The notes under the pieces were generated by a model. It was not told the DNA's origin, ran no database searches, and was given only the letters and a program-made list of their open reading frames with translations. DNA of 64,000 bases, taken from assembly GCF_030272615.1 (NCBI RefSeq), contig NW_026728918.1:248001-312000 (forward strand), read 5' to 3'. Source of the stretch: Cryptomeria japonica (Eukaryota > Streptophyta > Pinopsida > Cupressales > Cupressaceae). Shown one piece after another: positions 10,106-20,084 of this stretch. The stretch's first letter is position 1. Every line of letters begins with the position of its first letter. The position numbers and the translations under genes were made by a program.

Positions 10106-12779
10106 AAAGAGCAACTTTTTTTTTTAACCAATAACATGTTTGAATGTTGAAAATGTCACACAGGTTGCGCTTTTGACACTGTTTTGGTGCGTTTGACATT
10201 ATTTTGGCGCTATTCACTCTGTTTCAGTGCTTTTCCCTTCTCTGTCTTTCCCTTTCTTTTAGTGCGTTTGTGTTAAATAGTGCCTCTGTTCAAACGCAGA
10301 CTAGCGCTATTGTAACAAAACGTTGTACAAATCACCTTGTAACCAAAAAAAAAAAAAATTAGGCTTGTTGAAGCCCACCAAATAGGCGGATTTTACTAAC
10401 TATTTTTCTCTTTTGTGCAGATTTAAATTAGATTAAAAAGTAGATTTATATTTTTTACTAACTTGTTTTTTGAAGTTGGTTTTAAAAATGAATTCACTTT
10501 TTATTTTGGTTTAAAATTAACTTCACATTTCAAATTTGGGCTTTTAAAAAAGAATCACACATTTGTTTGGGGCTCTTAAAAAGAATTTCATTGTTCAAAG
10601 GTAAAAAGAACCACAAACTTATACAAAAACAACTTTATTTTTTTGCAAGTTAGGAAACAAACTTCGTTTTGGTGCTTAAAATCAACAAGGCAAATTTTAT
10701 TTCTTGCATCAAGATAAAACTCACAATCCACACTTCCATTTTTGGTGCAAATAAAATTCACAATCAACTTGTCTCATTTTCAAAGCAATTTTCCTTCAAA
10801 GCAAAACGTGTTTTTCATTAAGTTGACCAGGATTTTCAAAATTCTAGATTACAAAACACATTGCCTTTGAAGTTAAAAAGAACACCATGACTGTTGGAGC
10901 AACATCTCCAAATAGTTAGATCATATTGCCATGATGGATTAAAAAGAACAAGTGAATTTCATGTTTGGCACGCTTGTGCACAAAAGTCAGTCGAGTGGAC
11001 CTACTTCTAACACACACTATCCTCTCCCTTGGCTCTCGTGGTCCTAGGTGCAAGAGAAAAGTGTTAGTAACACTCAAAATTTTATTTTTTTAAGAGAGGC
11101 CTGCCAAGGGATCGATACTCTTGGGAACGACCTCGAGCGGTAAATCCTTCGAGCCGCTATAGAAATCAGGTGAGAGCGAAAGCTGTAGCCTTGGGTATAG
11201 CTGTTCCTACAGTGTAACTGGCCGAAAGGACAAATGGGCCCCACCACCAGTTATAAGGCTCTTAAGTGAGTCACTGCAGAATGAACTTATGTCCAAAAAC
11301 ATCGAACATGACTAAACACCTTTAAGTAGTAGCCCACCCGTTCTATTGATTGAGGATATTTGAGGTACAATTTAGTGCAAGAGCATAGAAGGTTTTGCTC
11401 CCAAGATACTCACCATACATATTTCCTTGAGTAGAAACATAGCTTTTTGAAAAGTCACTTGTGACTTGATAAAAGTGGTGACTCCCCCATCATAGGGATC
11501 ATCTATTTGTTATGCTCGTGCAAGACTTAGTATATCACATCCTTACCTGCCACGGCGGGATTCATAAGGTATGTAGTACCAAAGTCGAAGAAATATCAAG
11601 ATGTGGGCTAAATTTATCACAACTGGCCACTTGACCTTAGGGATAAAAAGTGTTTTAAGTGTGTTCGTTTTACAGACCTAGTGCAAATTGAGCCGACTTC
11701 AGGCTTTGGAAATACACCTTAAAATACATCTAAAGGAAGGGTCAAAAACAAGTCCAAGAATTGGGTTGATCTAGACCCATACTCATTTGTGCCTTTGAGG
11801 CTACAATTTTGTGTTTGTGTGCTTGCTTTGTTTTCTTGTCAAAGAAAAATCAGAAAATCAATCCCAAAAACAAAGTATTCATCCAACATCTATCAACACA
11901 ACCAAAAATACCAAAAACAAAGTGCAAACAAACAAAGAGTCAAAAATTTATGACCATTCTTCACATCTTGCGAAAGAAGAAGTGTCATCAGAATATCACC
12001 TTGAAAAGGAGACCACTAAGCTCAAAGGCTTTAATCAAAAGGAGGAAATTCTTCTATATCAATCGACAAATCTTTGTCTCCCATAGAGTCTTTCTACATC
12101 GCATGCGTCTATACCTTTAAGGTAAAACAAACGAGTTTGATTCAGAATCATTGAACAGTAGAGCTTTTATGCAATATAGAGCTCTGAGTTATCACAAAAA
12201 TCAAGGAGGAAAGATTAATCCCAATTTCTTCCCAAACATCTGTATCACCTACAACACAGCTCGAGAAGTGCCACCAACGTCTGAAAGGGAAGAAGAAGAG
12301 TTTGTCCCATTTGTGACACAAAGTTTTTATTGAAAGTTGAAAACATTTTCATCCATCATCCCACTCATACATCATCACTTCATCATCAATCCATCCCAAC
12401 TCTCAAAACATTAAGAGGTTCTTGTCCCACGATTCCTTTTTAGATATTGCTTGAAATCAAACACATCACATCACTTTTAGATTGTTTCTACATCTAGGAT
12501 AAGCTCATCCTAAGAGACACATCTACGCAGGTTAAAACTAGTTCATGAGTGAATCCTCTCATTGCTAGGTAGTCAAAATCTGTAACACATCTCAGATTTC
12601 TCTACACCTTACCACATCCAAACTTATCAAACAAACAAGCAATTCAAAGAAAGGAATTTCGGTTACATCTACCTTAAAAGTGCTAGAGATCCCCATACAA
12701 CACAAATCACCAATCATCAATCTTTCATCACCAACTCATCATCATCTTCAATCAACTTCAAAACAAACTTGCAAACAAA
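10106..12779 (+). other. Long 5' leader of the Tat element, no convincing gene
   Basis: This 2.67-kb stretch separates the primer site from gag. Small ORFs at 11809-12120 (103 aa, Lys-rich) and 12151-12333 (60 aa) show no recognisable domain. The first overlaps another ORF in a second frame, so I treat both as chance. A block at about 11090-11290 is less AT-rich than its surroundings. It contains a good splice-donor match, CAG|GTGAGA, with GT at 11170-11171. The stretch before gag (12330-12779) is A/C-rich and unstructured. Confidence 0.6.
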
Positions 12780-14357
12780 ATGGCTCAAACCCGATCACGA
12801 TCAAGGCAACGAGAAATAGAAATTGAGGAAGAAGAGGACAACCTCAATGAATTTCAAGAAGCACTTGGAGGAACTGGGAATGATGAAAACCCAGGTACAC
12901 CCACTCCTTCAACAATCGAAAGGGTTCAGCATAACCCTCATTTTAACAGATTATTTGATGAAATTCTCAGGAGCAATGTGGATGCTCACTTCTTAAGACT
13001 TGCTCAAGAAGGAGCCAAACTCCCCTCAGACTTTGATCTTGCCCAATTAAGACAAGCATCAGAAAGACAAAGTCGCCATGAGGAGGAAAGAGGTAGAAAT
13101 CCCATCAGATATAACATCCCTCGAGGTAACCCACCACCTCCTCCTCCAAATGAAATGGAGATGTTGCGGCAACAAGTCGAGAATCTCGCCCAACAACTTC
13201 ATAGTGGTGTTAAGACCAATCAATTTTCACTTAACGACATCTGTCCCTATCCGTTTGATAGGAATCTTTATATGCCACCCTTTCCACGCGGGTTTGAAAC
13301 ACCCAAATTTGAAAAATATAGAGGAAAGGGGGATCCCCGTGATCATGTTCGAGAATTTCATTCCGCTTGTCTTGAAGTGGCTTATGAGGACACATACCTA
13401 ATGCGCCTTTTTCCCCAAAGCTTGGGAGGAACCACCACATCATGGTTTTCCCGATTACCAGGTGGCATTAGAACATTTGAGGAACTCATCCAGAAGTTCC
13501 TATCTCATTACTCTTATAATATTGAACGCGACATCACCATGGCTGATCTATGCAACACCAAACAAAAACCAGGTGAATTATTCGCAGTATTCCTGCAACG
13601 ATGGCGCCAAATGTCTAGCAGACGTTCTCTTCAGTTACCTGAACGAGAACTAGTGGAAATTTTCATTTCCAACTTAAACGAAGAAATGGAATTTCACCTG
13701 GATGTCAAAGACACCGATTCTTTTAACGATATGATCACCAAGGGTATAAAATGTGAGCGGGCACTCATCAAAAAAGGACTCATCAAAATCTTTAATGAAC
13801 CCAAAGATGGTCCTCGCCCGCGCTTCAATAGCGATAAACCGAACTTCTGGAACAAGAATAAGAATATCGTCAACGATGGAGTTGTGGATGCTCGGACTAT
13901 CCAAAATGCACAACCTGTGGTTCGATTTGCAGGACAAAATCCTCCACCTCAGAATAACACAAATGTTCCTTCCAATCAAGCTCGCATCACATCTCATGAT
14001 GAACCAAGACCTCGTCCACAAAAACAAAAACGCACATACACTCCCTTAGGGGAACCCATTGAAACAGTGATGCGACAACTCATTTCTCAGAATTTGATCA
14101 CTCTACCTAAGCTATCCAACTATGAGCCGCAAGTCAAACCGGCATGGTGGAGAGATACTGAACATTGTGAGTTCCATCAAGGAAGAGGACACAAAACAAG
14201 TAATTGTCACCGATTGAAAGATCTCATTCAGGATCTTATTGACCGAGGAGAAATTGAAATTGAAGGACATGACCCAAAAACAACCAATAATGATCATCAG
14301 ATGTTCAAGAATCCACTTCCATCACAAGATCAAAGGGGTCCTTCCACTTCCAGGTGA
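12780..14357 (+). CDS. gag: Gag capsid/nucleocapsid polyprotein of the Tat element
   Basis: 525 aa, starting at the first ATG after the leader (AAAATGGCTCAAACC). Gag assembles the virus-like particle that packages element RNA in the cytoplasm. Residues about 1-45 are acidic and Glu-rich. The retrotransposon Gag core spans about 145-360 (FSLNDICPYPFDRNLYMPPF, GDPRDHVREFHSACLEV, SLGGTTTSWFSRLPGG, FEELIQKFLSHYS). A zinc-finger-like motif C463-x2-H466-x4-H471-x4-C476 replaces the usual CCHC, as is common in Tat elements. The frame ends in TGA at 14355-14357 and then stays open in the same frame into the protease. This is old-type mobile DNA; expression cannot be judged here. Confidence 0.93.
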   Translation: MAQTRSRSRQREIEIEEEEDNLNEFQEALGGTGNDENPGTPTPSTIERVQHNPHFNRLFDEILRSNVDAHFLRLAQEGAKLPSDFDLAQLRQASERQSRHEEERGRNPIRYNIPRGNPPPPPPNEMEMLRQQVENLAQQLHSGVKTNQFSLNDICPYPFDRNLYMPPFPRGFETPKFEKYRGKGDPRDHVREFHSACLEVAYEDTYLMRLFPQSLGGTTTSWFSRLPGGIRTFEELIQKFLSHYSYNIERDITMADLCNTKQKPGELFAVFLQRWRQMSSRRSLQLPERELVEIFISNLNEEMEFHLDVKDTDSFNDMITKGIKCERALIKKGLIKIFNEPKDGPRPRFNSDKPNFWNKNKNIVNDGVVDARTIQNAQPVVRFAGQNPPPQNNTNVPSNQARITSHDEPRPRPQKQKRTYTPLGEPIETVMRQLISQNLITLPKLSNYEPQVKPAWWRDTEHCEFHQGRGHKTSNCHRLKDLIQDLIDRGEIEIEGHDPKTTNNDHQMFKNPLPSQDQRGPSTSR

Positions 14358-15587
14358 GGCACCGATACCACTGACTATACGCAGGCTGCGTATAACTACA
14401 CTGTAAATCACCTATATGATGCCAGTGAACAAATTGCAACTATAACCTTCAAAAATCCCACCTCAAATTGCAATGTTGTTACACGTCGCGGCAAAGTTAC
14501 CATAAAGGCAGCTCCACAGGGCACCACCTCTGTCCCGAAGCAATACAATCTTGTGGAACAATTAGACAAAACACCTGCGCTTATATCCATTTTAGAGCTA
14601 TTACGCCTGTCACCATCTCATAAAACTATCTTGGATCAAGCACTCCAAGAGGCGTCAGTCCCTGCAAACTTGAATACGGACCAGTTTCAAGCCATGGTTG
14701 GAAATCTAAAGTCATCACCTTGTCTCACTTTTTCCGAAAGTGACAACTCTTCTTTCCAACAACCTCATAACGCCTCACTCCACATTGAAGGCTTTGTCAA
14801 CCAACACAGGATCAAGCGAGTCTTAATCGATAATGGAGCAGGCCTAAACATTTGTACACTGCAATTGGTCACAACATTGGGATATGCAATAGAATCAGTG
14901 GATCCTCACAAGAAGATCACCATCAAGGCCTATGATGATGCAGAGCGTTCATCCAAAGGAGCTGTGGTACTACCAATCCGAGTGGGCCCTGTAGTAAAGC
15001 ACATCATCTGTCAGGTTCTGGACCTTCCTCTGCCATATAATCTATTATTAGGGAGACCTTGGATACATGCCATGCAAGCCGTTCCATCTACCTACCATCA
15101 ATGTATCAAGTTCCCACATAATGGTGCAGAGATCACAATCCTGGGCGATGCAAATCCCTTTGCATTTTGCCATAATATCAGCCATCAACCGGAGATTACT
15201 GTTCCTAATAATAGGGAAGCTATTTCTTCCACATCATATGTAAATCCCGCCTCTCTTGCCAGTTCAAACACTCCTATACCCAAGCAAGAAAAGCTTAAGA
15301 TGAAAGTCGCAGAGGAAGGTCCTGGAGAATACAACTTGAGTCAGCTCTTTTGTGTGGGACAAATGCCCACTTCTCCTAGAACACATGGTAAACCACAGCA
15401 GTTGCTCCAGCAACCACTAAACATGCCTGCATGTGCCTTAACGCCTTTCATCCTTGGAAAGAGTCAAGAGGAAGAGACACAAGATAAGGACCTAGCGGAA
15501 TGGATCTATAAAGATCCCATCACCACTGACAAACCGCGAGTTACACTTCCTACAGAACAGTATGGCAAAGGCCTCCTCATTATGTAA
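14358..15587 (+). CDS. pro: Aspartic protease segment of the Tat polyprotein
   Basis: This frame is open from just after the gag TGA to TAA at 15585-15587 and is in phase with both gag and pol. The first ATG is at 14553 (344 aa from there), but continuity suggests expression as part of a polyprotein. The linker includes VVTRRGKV. The retropepsin-like domain holds the active-site motif VLIDNGAGLNIC (Asp codon at 14829) and the flap and C-terminal hydrophobic-Gly motif LLLGRPW. It would cleave Gag and Pol. The D-N-G-A form instead of D-T/S-G-A is, to my knowledge, common in Tat proteases. Near the C-terminus, YGKGLLIM leads across the stop into a G-patch-like motif in pol. Confidence 0.85.
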   Translation, partial: GTDTTDYTQAAYNYTVNHLYDASEQIATITFKNPTSNCNVVTRRGKVTIKAAPQGTTSVPKQYNLVEQLDKTPALISILELLRLSPSHKTILDQALQEASVPANLNTDQFQAMVGNLKSSPCLTFSESDNSSFQQPHNASLHIEGFVNQHRIKRVLIDNGAGLNICTLQLVTTLGYAIESVDPHKKITIKAYDDAERSSKGAVVLPIRVGPVVKHIICQVLDLPLPYNLLLGRPWIHAMQAVPSTYHQCIKFPHNGAEITILGDANPFAFCHNISHQPEITVPNNREAISSTSYVNPASLASSNTPIPKQEKLKMKVAEEGPGEYNLSQLFCVGQMPTSPRTHGKPQQLLQQPLNMPACALTPFILGKSQEEETQDKDLAEWIYKDPITTDKPRVTLPTEQYGKGLLIM

Positions 15588-15590
15588 AGA

Positions 15591-18500
15591 ATGGGATATG
15601 ATGGTCAGAGTGCTTTGGGATACTGCAAACAAGGACGACATGAACCGCTGCTGCCAGAGTTCAAGCCCAAAGGTAATACAGGCCTAGGCTTTGAAAAAGA
15701 AGTCCTTCCTAAACTCAGATTTAAAGGAAAACCTAGCAAACCATTTTGCCCACCTACTGTAAAGAGGACACCTTTCATAATCAAAGCACCATCAAGCAAT
15801 ATTGTCACTGCCCCATCGAGGCTCACAAACCCACCGCAACCATCATCAATATCACTCATCCCACCAATCGAACTAGTAATCCCATCCACAGCAGTCATCA
15901 CATCAATAAAACCATTCATAGCAGCAACTATATTGGAACCCGTAGTAGCATCTATGGCACCAGCCGTTCCAATAGAAACCACTAAATCAACACTGCCGAT
16001 ACTTCCAGTGACAAATCCTTTAATCCCCATCACGGTTCCTGCAGCACCGATCACCACAAAGGTACATAAACCAATCACGCCTGCAGTATTCAACTCCAGC
16101 GACATCCCAGTATGGTATAGCAATCGGATGCTCGAAAGTGATTTAGAGACTGACTCACATGAGTGGGAATTTGATTCTGTACAGCTTAACACTTCAGATG
16201 AGGAAGACACGTCACCACCTCCGCCACGCAAAGACATTCCTGTTTACGGAGAAGCACAGATAAAGACCACTTGGGTACCTGAGCTGGAAACATCTTCCAC
16301 AGACCCTACGTCTCATCCTACGCCGGATTCTGACAGGGAGAGTACCATCAACGACCTTCACCACACTGTCTTAACCCTCACTGATACATCTCCCGCACTT
16401 AACTTAATCGATGAAGTAATGCCCATTATCCACCCTGAACTCATCGAATGGAACCAACCAAATCCCCCATGTCTTGACCTCTTCCAAAATGATGAGGCTA
16501 TCATTGAATTTTTGGAATTAAGGGATAATCTACCAAGCGGGGATCACAAAGCTGGATTCGCCATTGAACTTAATAGCGCAGCATACTTCGGGGCGGATGC
16601 CAAACCCTTCAGCTGCAAAAATATAACATTAAAACATGGATCTTCTAGTGAAAACCACACTGTGGCACTGTTTGATCCAATAAAAGTAAAAAGAAAGAGC
16701 GTATCCAACGGTGAAAACCTCTCTGAGGCGCCTGAGGATGAAGGGTTTGACATTCTCCCTGCTAATGCACAACAGGAACGATCAACGATCCTCATTGAGG
16801 AGACCAAAGAATACAATGTGGGGACTCATGAAAACCCTCATATTATACATCTGGCATCTCTTCTCACTCCAGAGGAACAGCCTAAATTTATAGAGTTCTT
16901 CCAGAAGCGTCAGATCAACTTTGCATGGTCATATGCAGACATGCCTGGGCTTGATCCTGACTTAGTCATGCATCATCTCACAGTAGCAAAAGGAGCCAAA
17001 CCTGTCAAGCAGAAGCTTCGTAAGATGCATCCTCAGATTGCCGTGCTAGTCAAAACAGAACTCAAGAAACTCCTGGATGTTGGTTTCATTAGACCAATTG
17101 ATTATGCAGAATGGATCTCCAACATTGTACCAGCTGGCAAACCAAAAGGGGGCATCCGCATTTGTACTGACTTCAGAGATCTAAATAAGGCATGTCCTAA
17201 GGATGATTTCCCTCTACCAAATATCGACATCATAGTGGATTTGACAGCAGGACATGCCATGCTTTCACTCATGGATGGCTTTTCAGGATACAATCAAATA
17301 AAGATCGCACCAGAGGACCAACATAAGACAGCCTTCACATGTCCATGGGGCACATACTGCTGGAATGTAATGCCTTTTGGTCTAAAGAATGCAGGAGCGA
17401 CCTATCAAAGAGCAATGACCACCATCTTCCATGACATGATGCATACTATAATGGAAGATTATGTGGATGATTTACTAGCAAAATCACTTACTAGAGAAGG
17501 ATATCTTCACATCTTAGATAAAATCTTTGATAGACTGGAACAATATCATGTTCGACTCAACCCAAAGAAATGTGTCTTTGGAGTGACCTCCGGGAAACTT
17601 CTAGGATACATTGTCTCAAGCAAAGGCATTGAGGTCGATCCAGCAAAGGTTAAGGCAATCATGGACATGCCACCTCCAAAGAATATCAGTCAGCTAAGGA
17701 CACTACAAGGACGGCTTCAATCCATCCGAAGATTCATTGCACAATTGGCTGATAAGTGTCACCCATTCACACACCTGCTACACAAGAACATCCGCTTTCA
17801 GTGGGATGCCCGATGCCAACAAGCATTTCAGGCACTTAAAGACTATCTCATGAATCCACCCTTGTTGATGCCACCAGATCCAAGTAGACCGTTGTTACTT
17901 TATATTTCAGCAACAAGTACAGCATTAGGTGTATTATTGGCACAACATAATGCAGAAGGCAAAGAGTGTGCTATATACTACATCTCTCGTACACTGGTTG
18001 GCTATGAACTCAATTACACACCTATTGAGCGAGCTTGCCTAGCAGTAATCCTGGCAGCCACTAAACTGAGGCACTATCTGTTAACACACAAGGTGCAACT
18101 CATTGCAAAGATTGATCCACTCAAGTATTTACTTAGCAAAGCAGCATTGACAGGTCGCTTAGCCAAATGGGTGATGATTCTAAGTGAATTTGACATTGAG
18201 TATGTGGACCGTAAAGCTATCAAAGGTCAGGTTATTGCAGATCAGTTGGCCGATGCACCTCTCATAGGTGATCATCCTCTCATTTCCAATTTTCCAAATG
18301 AAGAGATATTCATGATTACAGAAGCACAGTCATGGAAATTATACTTTGATGGTTCATACACTAGGCACGGCTCGGGGGCAGGCATTCTGTTTATCACACC
18401 TCAAGGCGATAGCATCCCGAAGTCTTACAGGCTCACATTTCCATGCACAAACAACATAGCAGAGTATGAGGCCTTGATCACAGGACTCAGATTAGCCATA

Positions 18501-20084
18501 CAATGGAAATTAAAAGAACTGCAAGTATATGGCGATTCCCAACTAGTCATTCGACAAGCAACAGATGAGTATCAGACCAAAGATGATAAACTCATGCCAT
18601 ACAAGCAAATGGTGGACAATCTAAAGACATCATTTACTACTATCACTTTTGAGCAGATACCAAGAGAGCAGAATCGAGCTGCTGACGCCATGGCTACCAT
18701 CGCATCTTTACTAGATCTTCCACAGAATTCAACACGCGACGAGTTCTTGGTAGAACAGCTTTGGATTCCCGCTTATGATATCCCGGAATCTGAAATGATA
18801 TGTCACCTTGTCGGTTCTGAATCCCCATGGTACGGTGAGTTCTACACCTATCTCCGCGATCACACCCTTCCTCCCAACCAATCAAATAACCAACGTAAAA
18901 CCTTCATTCGCCAAACTGCTCGATATACCATTATTGCCGAAACCCTATACCGACGCGGTCTTGATGGTACTCTCCTTCGATGTCTAGAACAAGGTGAGAT
19001 AACAAAGGCTTTGGAAGAGGTACATGAAGGAATTTGCGGGACTCACTCAAGTGGTCCATCACTAGCCAAGAAGATCATGCGAGCTGGATACTATTGGCCC
19101 TCTATGGAAAAGGATTCCTACTACTTTGTCAGGAAGTGCAAAAAATGTCAAGTTCATGGCGACCTAATACATGCACCAGCTCAAGAACTGCAACCAATCA
19201 CAACACCATGGCCTTTTTGTCAATGGGGTCTTGATCTTGTGGGTAAAATCCATCCATCTTCATCCAATGGCCATAAATTCATTATTACCGCCACTGAATA
19301 TTTCACCAAGTGGATCGAAGCTGTTCCACTTACCCAAGTCACCGGCAAGCAGATCGCCTCATTCATCCTCAATTACATCATCTGCCGGTATGGTGTGCCC
19401 ATGTCCATTGTCACAGATAACGGTCTTCCTTTCAAAAATCAGGATGTCCGTGAGCTTTGTGAGAAATTTCATATCCAACACCGCTTTTCCACTCCCTATT
19501 ACCCACAAGGCAATGGTCAGGCCGAAGCATCCAATAAAAACATATTAAGAATCCTAAAGAAGACAGTCAATGATGCCGGTCGTGATTGGCATGTTCAATT
19601 GAATCCAGCGCTATGGGCATATCGAACTAGCATTCGAACCCCTACAGGTGCAACTCCTTATTCATTGGTCTATGGTGCAGAAGCTATCTTACCTATTGAG
19701 GTCGAGATACCATCATTAAGGGTTTCCTTGCACAATCTCATTGATGATGACGCATACAGAGTCTCACGCCTTCAGGACTTAGAGCTACTTGATGAGAAGC
19801 GACAAGCTGCATACAACCATCTCAAAGCCTATCAACAGCGCATGAGTAGAAGCTACAATCATCGAGTTAGACCTCGTACATTTGAGGTAGGTGATCTTGT
19901 TCTTCGAGAGAATCCTCGCAACCAACCAAACAGAGAACATCAAGGCAAGTTTGAATCAAATTGGCTAGGCCCATATGTTGTCACTGCTGTATTCGGGTCC
20001 GGGGCATATCAGTTGGCTACATCAGAAGGAGAACCGCTTGCAGATCCAATCAACAGCATGCACCTCAAACGGTTTTATACCTAA
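15591..20084 (+). CDS. pol: Pol: reverse transcriptase, two RNase H domains, integrase
   Basis: 1497 aa; copies element RNA to DNA and inserts it in the genome. Residues 1-40 are G-patch-like (MGYDGQSALGY, GLGFEKE). About 40-460 is a Ser/Thr/Pro-rich then acidic linker. RT spans about 465-690 with FRDLNKACPKDDFPLP, the FGLKNAGATYQRAM motif and YVDD (codons 17460-17471). The first RNase H is at about 760-870; the expected first Asp is Ser773 (LLLYISATS). The second, archaeal-type RNase H is at about 915-1040 with Asp920, Glu958, Asp982 and Asp1032 all present. Integrase follows with an HHCC finger (about 1145-1190) and D1215, D1276, E1312 (D-x35-E). The protein ends with NWLGPYVV and LKRFYT; no chromodomain is visible. 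The start is a convention, because the frame runs back through the TAA into protease. Confidence 0.95.
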   Translation: MGYDGQSALGYCKQGRHEPLLPEFKPKGNTGLGFEKEVLPKLRFKGKPSKPFCPPTVKRTPFIIKAPSSNIVTAPSRLTNPPQPSSISLIPPIELVIPSTAVITSIKPFIAATILEPVVASMAPAVPIETTKSTLPILPVTNPLIPITVPAAPITTKVHKPITPAVFNSSDIPVWYSNRMLESDLETDSHEWEFDSVQLNTSDEEDTSPPPPRKDIPVYGEAQIKTTWVPELETSSTDPTSHPTPDSDRESTINDLHHTVLTLTDTSPALNLIDEVMPIIHPELIEWNQPNPPCLDLFQNDEAIIEFLELRDNLPSGDHKAGFAIELNSAAYFGADAKPFSCKNITLKHGSSSENHTVALFDPIKVKRKSVSNGENLSEAPEDEGFDILPANAQQERSTILIEETKEYNVGTHENPHIIHLASLLTPEEQPKFIEFFQKRQINFAWSYADMPGLDPDLVMHHLTVAKGAKPVKQKLRKMHPQIAVLVKTELKKLLDVGFIRPIDYAEWISNIVPAGKPKGGIRICTDFRDLNKACPKDDFPLPNIDIIVDLTAGHAMLSLMDGFSGYNQIKIAPEDQHKTAFTCPWGTYCWNVMPFGLKNAGATYQRAMTTIFHDMMHTIMEDYVDDLLAKSLTREGYLHILDKIFDRLEQYHVRLNPKKCVFGVTSGKLLGYIVSSKGIEVDPAKVKAIMDMPPPKNISQLRTLQGRLQSIRRFIAQLADKCHPFTHLLHKNIRFQWDARCQQAFQALKDYLMNPPLLMPPDPSRPLLLYISATSTALGVLLAQHNAEGKECAIYYISRTLVGYELNYTPIERACLAVILAATKLRHYLLTHKVQLIAKIDPLKYLLSKAALTGRLAKWVMILSEFDIEYVDRKAIKGQVIADQLADAPLIGDHPLISNFPNEEIFMITEAQSWKLYFDGSYTRHGSGAGILFITPQGDSIPKSYRLTFPCTNNIAEYEALITGLRLAIQWKLKELQVYGDSQLVIRQATDEYQTKDDKLMPYKQMVDNLKTSFTTITFEQIPREQNRAADAMATIASLLDLPQNSTRDEFLVEQLWIPAYDIPESEMICHLVGSESPWYGEFYTYLRDHTLPPNQSNNQRKTFIRQTARYTIIAETLYRRGLDGTLLRCLEQGEITKALEEVHEGICGTHSSGPSLAKKIMRAGYYWPSMEKDSYYFVRKCKKCQVHGDLIHAPAQELQPITTPWPFCQWGLDLVGKIHPSSSNGHKFIITATEYFTKWIEAVPLTQVTGKQIASFILNYIICRYGVPMSIVTDNGLPFKNQDVRELCEKFHIQHRFSTPYYPQGNGQAEASNKNILRILKKTVNDAGRDWHVQLNPALWAYRTSIRTPTGATPYSLVYGAEAILPIEVEIPSLRVSLHNLIDDDAYRVSRLQDLELLDEKRQAAYNHLKAYQQRMSRSYNHRVRPRTFEVGDLVLRENPRNQPNREHQGKFESNWLGPYVVTAVFGSGAYQLATSEGEPLADPINSMHLKRFYT

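Noticed and set aside
11809-12333. Small ORFs in the Tat leader as an extra gene ahead of gag
   Set aside because: Two overlapping frames are both open, with no domain, biased composition and no clear start context. Some Tat elements do carry an extra ORF, but nothing here supports one.
15605-16237. 210-aa minus-strand ORF
   Set aside because: It lies wholly inside pol in another frame; its Gly/Val/Ser/Thr-rich composition follows from the Ser/Thr/Pro-rich linker on the sense strand.
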